A stretch of 64,000 nt of DNA from Piscinibacter sp. HJYY11 (GTDB lineage Bacteria > Pseudomonadota > Gammaproteobacteria > Burkholderiales > Burkholderiaceae_C), in NCBI RefSeq assembly GCF_016735515.1, contig NZ_JAERQZ010000001.1:3956746-4020745 (forward strand), given 5' to 3'. Of the stretch, positions 47,665 through 56,910 are shown one piece after another (position 1 is the stretch's first letter; every line of letters starts with the position of its first letter). Under the pieces are notes generated by a model. That model ran no database searches, was not told where the DNA came from, and worked only from the letters and a program-made list of their open reading frames with translations. A program made the translations under genes and the position numbers.

Positions 47665-49974
47665 ATGGCGACCGCCGCCGATTCGTTGGCCCTGGCCGCC
47701 CAGGCGCGGCGCTCCTACGTGGAGCGCCTGTTGAGCGGTGTGCCCAGTGTGGTCCACGCGGTTGAAGAAGGGGCGCGATTGCTGGCCGGGCAGACCGCCG
47801 AGCACAGCATCCAGTACAAGCGGCGCGACGTTGCGGCGGATCTGCGCAAGTCGGCGCCCAACTGGATCAGCGGGATCATTGCCGCGCTGCGTAGCTCTCT
47901 CGTGAGCGGTGTCGTGTCGGCTTCGCGCCCGGGTGACCTGCCTCCCCCAGGGCGTAGCAACTCAGGAATGTCGTTGGTCGATGACGACACCATCGAGGTC
48001 GAGATCCTCAGCTCCCGGTTGGCGTTGGCGATGATGGACCGCGCTTCGTGGGAGTTCACCGATCTGCGTTCTCGCATGTCGGCGCTCGAGAAGCGCGATG
48101 AACTCGACGCCAATGACGTGCTGCGGCCCCATGTGCTGGCGCGCATCCTCACCGGCGCGTGGCGCGGTGCCTCGCTGAGCCAGGATGCCTGGCGCACGCT
48201 GCAGGCGGTGTTGCACGAAGAATTCGCGCACTTCGCCGAAGAGGCCTATCACGAGACCAACCGCTGGCTGATCCAGCAGCGGGTCCTGCCGGATATCGAC
48301 CTTCGGCCCTTCATTCGCCGTACGCGCAACTCGTACGGTGTGCCGATCCCGGCAGGGGCCACGCCCAGCGCGCCGGTGCCGGCGGCCACGAGCGGGCATG
48401 GCCGATTGGGGAATGTGGGTGAAGAGACACGCCTGATGACGCGGGCCGGCGGTTTTGCGCGAGGCTCCGACCACGCAGAAGCAGTCCTGGGCCGTCTCAA
48501 CCGCCTGATCGGTCGCCAGGTGCCCGACTTTGCCGGCACAGCCCAGATGCCGCATCAAGCCTCCGCCGGCTTGAAGGCTGCCATCAACGAAGCGCAACAG
48601 GGTATCCAGCGCCGTTTGGTGACGACCAGCGGCGCGGCCGTGCAAGCGGATGGCGCCCGTGTCGCCGAAGGCCCGGTCAGCACGCCGGCATTGCTGGAGG
48701 AACTGCACCAGCGCAAGCAGGCGCTGAAACAGGCAGCTTCCACGCCCGTCGAGCGCGCCACGATCGAGATCGTCGCCTTGTTGTTCCAGAGCATCCTGAT
48801 GGAAGAGCGTATCCCGGCGGTGGTGCGGGTCTGGTTCGCGCGTTTGCAAATGCCGGTGCTGCGGGTGGCGGTGAGTGAGCCCGATTTCTTCGCCACCGTG
48901 GACCACCCGGCGCGTCGCCTGATCGACCGCATGGGTGCGTGCGTGATGGGGTTCGACTCCACCAGCCGCGCGGTGGCCGACACGCTCGAGAAGGAAATCA
49001 AGCGCGTCGTGCAGGTCGTCGAGGCCTACCCCGACACCGGCCGGCGTGTGTTCCAGACCGTGCTCACCGAATTCGAGAAGTTTCTCGAACACTATTTCAA
49101 GAACGAGAACGAGACCACCCGCAAGGGCGTTTCGCTTGCGCAGCAGGTCGAGCAGCGTGAAACCCTGGCGATCCAGTACACGATCGAGCTGCGCAAGATG
49201 CTCAACGAGGTGCCGGTGCAGGAGGGTGTGCGCGAGTTCCTCTTCCACGTGTGGGCCGACGTGATGGCGATGACCGCGGTCAAGCATGGGCCGCAGGGCA
49301 ACGAAACCAAGGCGATGAAGCGCGTGGCGGCTGACCTCATCTGGTCGGCCAGTGCCAAGGTCTCGCGCGAAGAGCGGGCGGAGGTGATCCGCCGGCTCCC
49401 TCCGCTGCTGAAGACGCTGCGCGAGGGGATGGACCACGCCAACATCTCGGGCGACAAGCAGGACGAGCACATCCAGAAGCTCAACAACTCCCTGGCGGCA
49501 GCCTTCACGGCCAAGACGGCAACCATTGCACCGGAGCGCCTTGAGGAGCTGATGGCACGCCTGGAGACGCTCGAAGAGCTGCTGCCGGAGTCCGACGACA
49601 TCGAGATCGATGAGTCGATGGTGCTCGACCTGTCAGGCCATGAGAGTGCCGAGCTGGAGGTGGTCGGCGAGGGCGGCTCCATGGCCACCCCTGCCATGCT
49701 GGCCTGGGCCAAGGAACTGCAGGTCGGCGGCTGGTACATGCTGGACTATCGCAACCGCAACGAGGCGGTGCAGTTGGTCTGGCAGGGCATGCGCCGGCAG
49801 TTGACCTTGTTCGTGTCGCCGCACGGGCGCGGCATCCTGTTCCAGCAGAACCGCTTGGCGGCATTCCTACAGGCCGGCCTGCTGGTCCCGGCGCAGGACG
49901 AATCGCTCACAGTGCGCGCCACGCGAAGTGCTCTGGCAAAGCTCGACGTCGACCCGACACGATTGCTCAACTGA
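47665..49974 (+). CDS. DUF1631 family protein
   Basis: The 769-residue product fits the DUF1631 family, found mainly in beta- and gammaproteobacteria, with function unknown. It is largely helical and soluble: no signal peptide or membrane segment. The N-terminus reads AQARRSYVERLLSGVPSVVH; the middle includes long charged helices; the last ~85 residues (WYMLDYRNRNEAVQLVWQGM) resemble a small beta-barrel of PilZ type, which would suggest a link to cyclic-di-GMP, but I cannot confirm the binding motif RxxxR. It follows secF by 42 bases and may share its transcript. Confidence 0.8.
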   Translation: MATAADSLALAAQARRSYVERLLSGVPSVVHAVEEGARLLAGQTAEHSIQYKRRDVAADLRKSAPNWISGIIAALRSSLVSGVVSASRPGDLPPPGRSNSGMSLVDDDTIEVEILSSRLALAMMDRASWEFTDLRSRMSALEKRDELDANDVLRPHVLARILTGAWRGASLSQDAWRTLQAVLHEEFAHFAEEAYHETNRWLIQQRVLPDIDLRPFIRRTRNSYGVPIPAGATPSAPVPAATSGHGRLGNVGEETRLMTRAGGFARGSDHAEAVLGRLNRLIGRQVPDFAGTAQMPHQASAGLKAAINEAQQGIQRRLVTTSGAAVQADGARVAEGPVSTPALLEELHQRKQALKQAASTPVERATIEIVALLFQSILMEERIPAVVRVWFARLQMPVLRVAVSEPDFFATVDHPARRLIDRMGACVMGFDSTSRAVADTLEKEIKRVVQVVEAYPDTGRRVFQTVLTEFEKFLEHYFKNENETTRKGVSLAQQVEQRETLAIQYTIELRKMLNEVPVQEGVREFLFHVWADVMAMTAVKHGPQGNETKAMKRVAADLIWSASAKVSREERAEVIRRLPPLLKTLREGMDHANISGDKQDEHIQKLNNSLAAAFTAKTATIAPERLEELMARLETLEELLPESDDIEIDESMVLDLSGHESAELEVVGEGGSMATPAMLAWAKELQVGGWYMLDYRNRNEAVQLVWQGMRRQLTLFVSPHGRGILFQQNRLAAFLQAGLLVPAQDESLTVRATRSALAKLDVDPTRLLN

Positions 49975-50000
49975 GCATTGATCACCTGCCTCGGCAAAAG

Positions 50001-50027
50001 CAAAGCCGCCTTGAGGGCGGCTTTGTT
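50001..50027. terminator. Bidirectional terminator between DUF1631 gene and smg
   Basis: CAAAGCCGCC / GGCGGCTTTG forms a perfect 10-bp stem around loop TTGAG, 26 bases after the DUF1631 stop and 24 before the smg stop on the other strand. A-rich and T-rich ends on both sides suit termination in both directions. Confidence 0.85.
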
Positions 50028-50048
50028 GCGAAGGCGCCTCGCCCGAGG

Positions 50049-50501
50049 TCAGTGGATCAGGCGGTCTTCTTCGGCCACGAAGAGCTCGTCGAGGATCAGC
50101 GCGTCCGGCTCTTCCCCAAGGCTCCAGAAGACCATCAGCACGATGATCTTCAGGTCTTCCAGGTCGACCGGACCGCCCGGAATCGCGGTGGCGCGGTCGA
50201 TCACCATTTCGCGCATCGATGGAGGCAGCACGCCAGCGGATTCAAGGAAGCTGACGAAGCCGATGGAGTCTTCGCCGAGGTGCTCTTGTTCCGCGTTCGA
50301 GTAGACACGGAGGCTGCCCGGTTTCTGCTCGCCGACGTACGACTCCGCCGCCGTGGCCAAGCCATCGAGCCAGGAGAGGGCCTCTTCGATCTCGTCCGAC
50401 TCGAAGCCCATGGCCGACAGCTTGCGGGTCAGCTGGGCATGGTCAGGACAGGCATCCGGCCGCCAGTAGTTTTCGTACAGGTAGACGAGCACGTCGAACA
50501 T
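50049..50501 (-). CDS. smg: Smg family protein (DUF494)
   Basis: The 150-residue acidic product starts MFDVLVYLYENYWRPDACPD and contains MGFESDEIEEALSWLDGLA and LVFWSLGEEPDALILDELFV-like sequence, matching the Smg/DUF494 family. Its function is unknown; it is conserved next to dprA in beta- and gammaproteobacteria, as here. It lies 76 bases after dprA on the same strand. Confidence 0.93.
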   Translation of the reverse strand: MFDVLVYLYENYWRPDACPDHAQLTRKLSAMGFESDEIEEALSWLDGLATAAESYVGEQKPGSLRVYSNAEQEHLGEDSIGFVSFLESAGVLPPSMREMVIDRATAIPGGPVDLEDLKIIVLMVFWSLGEEPDALILDELFVAEEDRLIH

Positions 50502-50577
50502 GAATTCATGATAACCCAGTGGGCTGCGAGTGGAAGCGGAATAAATGCACCACGCCGTGTGCGGGTTCCGAAGGGCG

Positions 50578-51699
50578 TCAGCCGGTGCTCACTCGTTGAA
50601 AGAGCTGCCCCGGCAGGCGTGCCACCTCACCCATCAGCTCGAGTTCCAGCAGCCGTGCACTGAGTTCCGGGGCGGGCCAGCCGGTTCGGGCGACGAGGGC
50701 ATCGAGGGTCACGGGGTCGTAGCCCAATGCGTCGACCAGTGGGTCGAGTGCTGCGGCGGATTCGTCCACCTCGGTCAGCGTGGCCTGCGGTGGAGCATCG
50801 GCTTCTGGCGGAAACTCTTCGATGACCTCTTCTGCGCTCTCGACCAGCTTTGCTCCCTGCTTGATCAGCGCATGGCAGCCTCGTGACTGGGGAGAATGGA
50901 TGGAGCCCGGGATCGCGAACACCTCGCGCCCTGCTTCGCTCGCCAGCCGGGCCGTGATCAAGGAGCCCGATTGCAGCGCCGCTTCGACCACCAGAGTGCC
51001 GCGAGACAGCCCCGCGATGATGCGATTCCGCTGCGGAAAGTTGGGTGGCAACGGCGGTGTGCCGATGGAGTATTCGCTCACGATGGCGCCGTGTTGGGCG
51101 ATCCTGCGTGCGAGCTCGAGGTGCCGTCTCGGATACACCCGGTCCAGCCCCGTCCCGACGACGGCAACGGTCTGACCAGGGCCCGCCAAGCCGCCTTCAT
51201 GCGCGGCGCCGTCGATGCCAAGCGCGAGGCCGGAGACGATGGTCCAGCCCGCCTGGCTCAGTTGGCTCGAGAACGCGAGGGCGTTGCTCCTGCCTTGCGG
51301 CGTGGGGTTGCGGCTCCCCACGACGCCAATGCTGTGGGCATTCAACAGGGCGATGTTGCCCTGGACGTAGAGCAGCAGCGGTGGGTCGGCCGATTGAAGC
51401 AGGCGTTCGGGGTAGCGGGCATCGCCAAGTGTGAGCAGGTGCCGTGGCCCGGTGCTCTCATCCGTCAGCCACCGCCAGGTGGCGTCCAGCAGCGCGGGCA
51501 GGTTCTCGGCGGGCTGCTCCAGCGCCTTGGCCGCTTCGGCTGTCACGACTTCACGTCGAGCGGCGGTCGGTGCCGTCAACGCCGCATCTGCAGACCCGAA
51601 GGCAGCCAGCAGCCGGCGCGCCGACTCGCGGCCGACGTGTGGCGTCTCCAAGAGCCGCAGCCAGGCGGCGACTTCCTCCCGATCCATCGCGGGCGCCAT
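50578..51699 (-). CDS. dprA: DNA-processing protein DprA
   Basis: DprA protects incoming single-stranded DNA and loads RecA during natural transformation. The product has 373 residues: an N-terminal SAM-like domain, then the Rossmann fold with SIGVVGSRNPTPQGRSNALA and VSGLALGIDGAAHEGGLAGP, and a C-terminal winged-helix (DML1-like) domain from about residue 310. An ATG at 51687 is an alternative start. It lies 18 bases after the LysM gene. Its presence does not by itself show competence. Confidence 0.94.
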   Translation of the reverse strand: MAPAMDREEVAAWLRLLETPHVGRESARRLLAAFGSADAALTAPTAARREVVTAEAAKALEQPAENLPALLDATWRWLTDESTGPRHLLTLGDARYPERLLQSADPPLLLYVQGNIALLNAHSIGVVGSRNPTPQGRSNALAFSSQLSQAGWTIVSGLALGIDGAAHEGGLAGPGQTVAVVGTGLDRVYPRRHLELARRIAQHGAIVSEYSIGTPPLPPNFPQRNRIIAGLSRGTLVVEAALQSGSLITARLASEAGREVFAIPGSIHSPQSRGCHALIKQGAKLVESAEEVIEEFPPEADAPPQATLTEVDESAAALDPLVDALGYDPVTLDALVARTGWPAPELSARLLELELMGEVARLPGQLFQRVSTG

Positions 51700-51717
51700 G
51701 AACGGCGCGGCGTGTCG

Positions 51718-52869
51718 TCAGGGCTGCGTGAAGCGGTCGCCGGCCGACACCGGTTCCTTGACCGAGATGATCAGCGCGTAGGACATCTTGTTGAACACGC
51801 GGAAGATGAAGAGATAGCCGTGGCGCTCGTCCGGCAGCTTGATCCGCGTGCGGTCTTCGTCGGTGCTGTCGCGCATGCGCACGCCGTCGCGCCACAGCGC
51901 CAGCACATGCCCGTTTTCCAGGCCGTCCTGGCTGCCCCTGTTCAGCGCGACGATCTGGTTCTGGCCGGCCGTCACGCCGTCACCGTAGATCGAGACAATC
52001 TGGCCGGCGATGGCCTTCTGCGGCGCACGCGGGATGTAGTTGACGATCTCGCGCGGCGGGATCGGCGCCAGCTTGTCGCCGACGCGGATTTCCTGGCGAA
52101 TGCTCGTCACCGTGAAGGTGTCGGGCACGATCTCGCCGTTGATGTTGCCGCCTTTGCGGGTGAATTCGGTGGTGCCGAGGTAGAAGGCTTCGTAGCCGAG
52201 GATCTCCCCGGTGGTCGGGTCCTTGAGCGGGCGCGGTTCGCGGAAGACGCGGAAGTTGCGGGTGTTGCCGACATCGCCCCGCACGTAGGCCAGGTCACCG
52301 CGCGAGAGCAGCACGCGCCCTTCTTGCGTGCTGACGACACGCGGCGCGCTCTGGAGCTGGTTGCTCTCGAAGATGACGGCTTCGTTCAGGAAGGGCTCGA
52401 TCAGGTGCAGCGGGATCGGCGGGATGCCTTCGCGGTTGAGATCGCTTGCCCGCACCCGCGGTTGGAGTCGCAGGGTGCCATCAGGGCCGATCTGACCGAC
52501 TTGCAGCGTGGCGCGACCGCCCGATTTGATGAGGGACAGCACCTGCCCCGGGAAGATCAGGTGAGGGTTGCGGATCTGCTCCAGGTTCATGCCCCACAGC
52601 TCGGGCCAGCGCCACGGGCTCTTGAGGTACATGCGAGAGATGTCCCACAGCGTGTCGCCCGACTTGACGGTGTAGACGTCGGGCGCGTTGTCGGCCAGTT
52701 CGGAAAGCGGCACGCCGGCCTGGGCGACCTGCTGGGCCGTGCTGCGCTGTTTGCTGGTGATCGGGAAATTGGGTTCGGCGGCCCACGCCGCGCCAAGGCC
52801 GATGCCGAGCGCCACAGTGATCGCAGAGGCCCGGAAGAAAGCCAGGGCAGGACGGGTGCTTCGGGTCAT
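51718..52869 (-). CDS. LysM-domain secreted protein
   Basis: The start at 52869 (MTRSTRPALAFFRASAITVA) gives 383 residues with a signal peptide ending AAWAA. A single LysM domain, YTVKSGDTLWDISRMYLKSP followed by NPHLIFPGQVLSLIKSGG, should bind peptidoglycan. The rest (about 270 residues) is beta-rich with no catalytic motif visible; similar proteins occur upstream of dprA in Burkholderiales. It is divergent from def across a 273-base gap. Confidence 0.9.
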   Translation of the reverse strand: MTRSTRPALAFFRASAITVALGIGLGAAWAAEPNFPITSKQRSTAQQVAQAGVPLSELADNAPDVYTVKSGDTLWDISRMYLKSPWRWPELWGMNLEQIRNPHLIFPGQVLSLIKSGGRATLQVGQIGPDGTLRLQPRVRASDLNREGIPPIPLHLIEPFLNEAVIFESNQLQSAPRVVSTQEGRVLLSRGDLAYVRGDVGNTRNFRVFREPRPLKDPTTGEILGYEAFYLGTTEFTRKGGNINGEIVPDTFTVTSIRQEIRVGDKLAPIPPREIVNYIPRAPQKAIAGQIVSIYGDGVTAGQNQIVALNRGSQDGLENGHVLALWRDGVRMRDSTDEDRTRIKLPDERHGYLFIFRVFNKMSYALIISVKEPVSAGDRFTQP

Positions 52870-53090
52870 GAACGTAAGTCTCCGGGGCGCGTCAGACAGC
52901 ACAATGCTGGGCTGTGCGGTTACTGAGCCGAGTGCGGCAAGGTGCCCGCGCTTCGGCGAAAATCTTCATTCAGTTTCGCAGATTCTGCCTCTAAACCCTT
53001 GATATCGCAACGAAAGTCACCCGCCGATACCTTTGTTGTGTTGCCTGTCACGATGGCCGGCGTTGCTCGTTGTCCACACCTTCCAGCAGC

Positions 53091-53108
53091 CTAAGGGTGG
53101 CCCCTTAG
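53091..53108 (+). other. Hairpin in the leader of def
   Basis: A perfect 7-bp stem CTAAGGG / CCCTTAG with loop TGGC lies 35 bases before the def start. A 17-codon open frame from TTG 53041 ends at its TAA inside the 5' arm. A transcript from the divergent promoter region would cross it; a role in attenuation is only a possibility. Confidence 0.35.
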
Positions 53109-53142
53109 TTGTTGATTTCCCGCTGTTTTCTCGCTGCTTCCT

Positions 53143-53655
53143 ATGCCCAAGCTCGACATCCTTCGTTACCCCGATCCGCGCCTGCACACCGTCGCCAAGC
53201 CGGTGGCGCAGGTCGACGACCGCATCCGCCAGCTGGTCGACGACATGCTGGAGACCATGTACGCCGCCGACGGGGTGGGCCTGGCCGCCACCCAGGTCGA
53301 CGTGCACGAGCGGGTGATCGTGATCGACACCTCCGAGGGCCGAGACGTGCCCCGTGTGCTCATCAACCCTGAGCTGGTGCAGCGCAGCGAGGAAATGATG
53401 CTCGGCGACGAAGGCTGTCTGTCGGTGCCGACCATCTATGACAAGGTGCCGCGCCACGCCCGGGTGCGCGTTCGCGCGCTCAACCGTGCTGGCGAGAGCT
53501 ACGAGTTCGACGCCGAAGGCCTGCTTTCGGTGTGCGTGCAGCACGAGATGGATCACCTGATGGGCAAGGTCTTCGTCGAGTACCTGAGCCCGCTGAAGCG
53601 CGACCGGATCAAGACCAAGATGCTGAAGAAGACGCGGGACGAGCAACGCTCGTGA
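53143..53655 (+). CDS. def: Peptide deformylase
   Basis: Removes the formyl group from the first methionine of new proteins. The product has 170 residues with all three motifs: [16 protein letters not shown] (metal-ligand cysteine) and HEMDHLMGK (two metal-ligand histidines and the catalytic glutamate). fmt follows after 22 bases, forming the usual def-fmt pair. Confidence 0.98.
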   Translation: MPKLDILRYPDPRLHTVAKPVAQVDDRIRQLVDDMLETMYAADGVGLAATQVDVHERVIVIDTSEGRDVPRVLINPELVQRSEEMMLGDEGCLSVPTIYDKVPRHARVRVRALNRAGESYEFDAEGLLSVCVQHEMDHLMGKVFVEYLSPLKRDRIKTKMLKKTRDEQRS

Positions 53656-53677
53656 GCGTCGGCATGAAGATCGGGAC

Positions 53678-54643
53678 ATGAGAGTCGTTTTTGCGGGCAC
53701 GCCCGAATTCGCCGCCGTCGCCTTGGAGCGCCTGCTGGCTGCCGGCTTTGAGGTGCCGCTGGTGCTGACCCAGCCCGATCGCCCCGCCGGCCGCGGCATG
53801 AAGCTCACGCCGTCACCCATGAAGGCGCTGGCCGTGTCGCGCGGCATTCCGGTCGCCCAGCCGCGCAGTCTGCGCCTGGACGGCAAGTACCCCGCCGACG
53901 CGGAGGAGGCCCGTGCCGCCCTGCAAGCCGTTCGCCCCGACGTGATGGTCGTGGCCGCCTACGGCCTGATCCTTCCGCAATGGGTGCTGGACCTGCCGGC
54001 ACGCGGCTGCCTGAACATCCACGCCTCCCTGCTGCCGCGCTGGCGCGGCGCGGCGCCCATCCACCGTGCGATCGAAGCCGGCGACACGCGGACCGGCATC
54101 ACCATCATGCAAATGGACGCCGGCCTCGACACCGGCGACATGCTGCTGGTCGACGCCGTCGACATCGCCCCCGACGAGACCACCGCCCGCCTGCACGACC
54201 GCCTGGCCGCCCTGGGCGGACGCCTCATCGTGGAAGCGCTCGAGCTGGCCGCCTGCGGCGGACTGGTTCCCACCCCTCAGCCGGCGGAAGGGTTTACCTA
54301 CGCCGACAAGATCGAAAAGGCCGAAGCGGCGGTCGACTGGGCCTTGCCGGCCGCTGTGATCGAACGTCGCATCCGAGCCTTCGACCCCTTTCCCGGCGCG
54401 AGCTCGCAGCTCGAGGGCGGTGACACCGTCAAGCTCTGGCAGGCTCGCGTGGCCACCGGCACAGGCGAGCCAGGACGAGTGTTGGCGGTCACTGACGACG
54501 GCATCGTCGTCGCCTGCGGCACCGGCGCACTTGAGCTCCTCGCGCTGCAACGCCCTGGCGGCAAGCGCGTGAGCGCGCGGCAGTTCCTGCAGGCGCATCC
54601 TGTCCGGGCCGGTCAAAGCTTCAGCACCAACGTCGCCGGTTGA
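53678..54643 (+). CDS. fmt: Methionyl-tRNA formyltransferase
   Basis: Formylates the methionine on initiator tRNA, the substrate made by the tRNA gene at 26840. The product has 321 residues. The catalytic region is [20 protein letters not shown] with the asparagine, histidine and downstream aspartate ([11 protein letters not shown]). The C-terminal OB-fold domain follows from about residue 205. It lies in an operon with def. Confidence 0.97.
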   Translation: MRVVFAGTPEFAAVALERLLAAGFEVPLVLTQPDRPAGRGMKLTPSPMKALAVSRGIPVAQPRSLRLDGKYPADAEEARAALQAVRPDVMVVAAYGLILPQWVLDLPARGCLNIHASLLPRWRGAAPIHRAIEAGDTRTGITIMQMDAGLDTGDMLLVDAVDIAPDETTARLHDRLAALGGRLIVEALELAACGGLVPTPQPAEGFTYADKIEKAEAAVDWALPAAVIERRIRAFDPFPGASSQLEGGDTVKLWQARVATGTGEPGRVLAVTDDGIVVACGTGALELLALQRPGGKRVSARQFLQAHPVRAGQSFSTNVAG

Positions 54644-54665
54644 ACTTTGCGGCGCCGGCCGCACC

Positions 54666-54690
54666 TGAGGGGGCATGCAATTCCCCCTCA
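54666..54690 (+). other. Hairpin before the htpX ribosome site
   Basis: TGAGGGGG / CCCCCTCA forms a perfect 8-bp stem with a 9-base loop, ending directly before CGGAGA, the htpX ribosome site. No T-run follows. It could end or protect the def-fmt message, or affect htpX translation. Confidence 0.45.
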
Positions 54691-54703
54691 CGGAGATCCA
54701 CTC

Positions 54704-55543
54704 ATGTTCAATCTGTTGAAGACCGCAGTGCTGATGGCGGCCATCACGGCGCTGTTCATGGCCATCGGTGCGTTCGTGGGCGGCCGCGCCGGCATGATGT
54801 TCGCGCTCGTGTTGGCCTTGGGCATGAATTTCTTCAGCTACTGGTTCTCCGACAAGCTGGTGCTGAAGATGTACAACGCGCAGGAGGTCGACGAGGCCAG
54901 CGCGCCGGGCTTCTACCGCATGGTGCGCGAGCTGGCCGAGCGCGCCCAGCTGCCGATGCCGCGCGTTTACCTGATCCAGGAAGACGCGCCCAATGCCTTC
55001 GCCACCGGCCGCAACCCGGAGAACGCCGCAGTCGCCGCCACCACCGGCATCCTGCGCGTGCTGTCCGAGCGCGAGCTGCGCGGCGTGATGGCGCACGAGC
55101 TGGCCCATGTGAAGCATCGCGACATCCTCATCAGCACGATCAGCGCCACCATGGCCGGTGCGATCTCGATGCTCGCTAACTTCGCCATGCTCTTCGGCGG
55201 CCGTGACAACGAAGGCCGCCCGCACAACCCGGTCGTCGGCCTCCTGGTGATGCTGCTGGCCCCGCTGGCTGCGAGCCTGATCCAGATGGCGATCAGCCGT
55301 GCGCGCGAATTCGAAGCCGACCGTGGCGGCGCCGAAATCTCCGGCGACCCCGCGGCGCTCGCGAGCGCGCTGCAGAAGATCCAGCGCTATGCCCAGGGCC
55401 TGCCGATGGAGGCTGCCGAGCGCCACCCCGAGACGGCGCAGATGATGATCATGAATCCGCTCTCGGGTGGCGGCCTGCGCGGCCTCTTCTCCACCCACCC
55501 CTCGACCGAGGAACGGGTGCAGCGCCTGCTGGCGATGGTCTGA
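54704..55543 (+). CDS. htpX: Membrane protease HtpX
   Basis: Zinc metalloprotease that degrades misfolded membrane proteins. The start at 54704 gives 279 residues. Two N-terminal membrane segments are followed by the zinc motif [10 protein letters not shown] and two more hydrophobic segments, then [16 protein letters not shown] with the third zinc ligand. In E. coli it is under envelope-stress control; I found no heat-shock promoter upstream here. A terminator follows. Confidence 0.96.
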   Translation: MFNLLKTAVLMAAITALFMAIGAFVGGRAGMMFALVLALGMNFFSYWFSDKLVLKMYNAQEVDEASAPGFYRMVRELAERAQLPMPRVYLIQEDAPNAFATGRNPENAAVAATTGILRVLSERELRGVMAHELAHVKHRDILISTISATMAGAISMLANFAMLFGGRDNEGRPHNPVVGLLVMLLAPLAASLIQMAISRAREFEADRGGAEISGDPAALASALQKIQRYAQGLPMEAAERHPETAQMMIMNPLSGGGLRGLFSTHPSTEERVQRLLAMV

Positions 55544-55565
55544 CCAGGGTTGCCGCTGGACTGGG

Positions 55566-55591
55566 AAAAGCGGGGTGCAAACCCCGCTTTT
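55566..55591 (+). terminator. Intrinsic terminator of htpX
   Basis: A perfect 11-bp stem AAAAGCGGGGT / ACCCCGCTTTT with a GCAA tetraloop, 22 bases after the htpX stop. The A and T arms allow function in both directions. Confidence 0.93.
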
Positions 55592-55618
55592 GTCTGCATC
55601 GCCGGCCAGGCGCCTGCC

Positions 55619-55649
55619 CACAATCAGATCAGGACTCTGCCCTGATCTG
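55619..55649 (+). promoter_or_regulatory. -10 box followed by a perfect palindrome before the lipoprotein gene
   Basis: CACAAT (55619-55624) is a -10 candidate. Directly after it CAGATCAGG (55625-55633) and CCTGATCTG (55641-55649) form a 9-bp perfect inverted repeat with a 7-base spacer, ending 2 bases before the ATG. It could be a repressor operator at the transcription start or an RNA hairpin covering the start codon. Confidence 0.5.
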
Positions 55650-55651
55650 TC

Positions 55652-56062
55652 ATGCGACGCCTCACCCTCCTGTCCCTCCTGCTCGCCGCCGCTTCGCTGG
55701 TGGGCTGCGATCTTTTCGGCGACTCGGCCGAGAAGGTGGCCGCGGCCAAGGAAGCCGAGGGCAAGGCCATCGGTGGTGCATGCCGCCACGCCGGCCGTGC
55801 GATCGAAGACTGCTACGCGTTGAACAAGAAGGCCGACAAGGCTTCCGTGTTCGCCGGCTGGCGCGACATGAACGACTACATGCGCGAAAACAAGATCGAG
55901 GCCGTGGCCCCGCAGCTCGGCCCCAAGGCCAAAAGCAGCGAGACCAAGACGGCCGAAGTCAAGAGCGAGCCTGCGCCTGAAGCGGCCGTGACCCCCGAGC
56001 CCGCGCCTGCCGAGAAGAAAGCGGGCAAGCCGGGCAAGGCAGCGAAGTCGCAAGATTCCTGA
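55652..56062 (+). CDS. Small lipoprotein, unknown function
   Basis: The 136-residue product has a lipoprotein signal peptide, MRRLTLLSLLLAAASLVGC, with the lipidated cysteine at residue 19 and Asp at the next position, an inner-membrane retention signal by the E. coli rule. A short charged domain with two cysteines (GACRHAGRAIEDCYALNKKA) follows, then a Lys/Ala/Pro/Glu-rich tail. No ribosome site is visible; a palindrome abuts the start. Function unknown. Confidence 0.75.
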   Translation: MRRLTLLSLLLAAASLVGCDLFGDSAEKVAAAKEAEGKAIGGACRHAGRAIEDCYALNKKADKASVFAGWRDMNDYMRENKIEAVAPQLGPKAKSSETKTAEVKSEPAPEAAVTPEPAPAEKKAGKPGKAAKSQDS

Positions 56063-56117
56063 GCCCTTCCCGGTCGTCGCGGGCATGAGGCCTGCAAGAC
56101 GGGGACAATCGCGTTCT

Positions 56118-56900
56118 ATGCATTCCCTGAGCCAGACGCTGCGCCACGCCCAGTTCCGTGAGGGGGTGCGCGAGATGAGCGGGGTCACGCTGGGCATCGC
56201 GGCCTGGGGCCTGGTGACCGGGGTGGCGATGGTCAAGGGCGGGCTGTCGATTCCGCTCGCGCTGTTGATGACCTTCGTGGTCTATGCGGGCAGCGCGCAA
56301 CTGGCGGCGCTGCCGCTGATGATGGTGGGCACCCCGGTGTGGGTGATCTGGGCCACGGCCTTGTGCATCAACCTGCGCTTCGTCATCTTCAGTGCGCAAT
56401 GGCGGCCCTACTTCATGCGCTACGGCCTGCGCGACCGGCTGGTGCTCGGCTACGTGAGTGGCGACCTGACCTACGTGCTCTTCATGAAGCGCTTCCCCGA
56501 GGCGCGGGACGACGAAGGCCAGATCGAGTACTTCATGGGCGCCGCCTCGGCCAACTGGCTGAGCTGGCAGATCCCGGTCGTTGTCGGCATCCTGCTGGCC
56601 GACGTGATCCCCACGCACTGGGGCCTGGGCTTCGCGGGCGTGCTGGCGCTGCTGGGCCTGACCTATTCCCTGATCTCCGACCGCGCCACGGCGCTGGCTG
56701 CCGTGGTGGCCGGCGCAGCGGCGGTGGCGGCCTTCGCGCTGCCGCTGCGGCTGCACATCGTGGTGGCAATCGCCGCGGCCGTGTGCGTGGGCCTGATGAT
56801 CGACGGCGGCGGCGACGCCGGCCGCCGCCTGCGTGCCGCACTCGAACGGGCCCGTCCGTCCCGGCCGCGCGAGTCGACGGTCGAGAAAGTGGCCACATGA
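56118..56900 (+). CDS. azlC: AzlC-family branched-chain amino acid exporter, large subunit
   Basis: Large subunit of a two-component amino acid exporter (AzlCD/YgaZH type). The start at 56118 gives 260 residues; the frame is open to 56085 but the extra part lacks family character. Hydrophobic segments alternate with the family blocks FREGVREMSGVTLGIAAWGL, VVYAGSAQLAALPLMMVG and INLRFVIFSAQWRPYF. GACAAT lies 8 bases before the ATG, which could make the transcript leaderless. azlD follows after 10 bases. Confidence 0.9.
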   Translation: MHSLSQTLRHAQFREGVREMSGVTLGIAAWGLVTGVAMVKGGLSIPLALLMTFVVYAGSAQLAALPLMMVGTPVWVIWATALCINLRFVIFSAQWRPYFMRYGLRDRLVLGYVSGDLTYVLFMKRFPEARDDEGQIEYFMGAASANWLSWQIPVVVGILLADVIPTHWGLGFAGVLALLGLTYSLISDRATALAAVVAGAAAVAAFALPLRLHIVVAIAAAVCVGLMIDGGGDAGRRLRAALERARPSRPRESTVEKVAT

Positions 56901-56910
56901 GGGTGCCCGG

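Noticed and set aside
50896..52926. Long plus-strand frame across dprA and the LysM gene
   Set aside because: Both minus-strand genes have clear domains and conserved order; the plus-strand frame is a shadow.
54601..54703. Heat-shock (sigma-32) promoter before htpX
   Set aside because: I looked for CTTGAA and CCCCAT-type boxes at proper spacing and did not find a matching pair.
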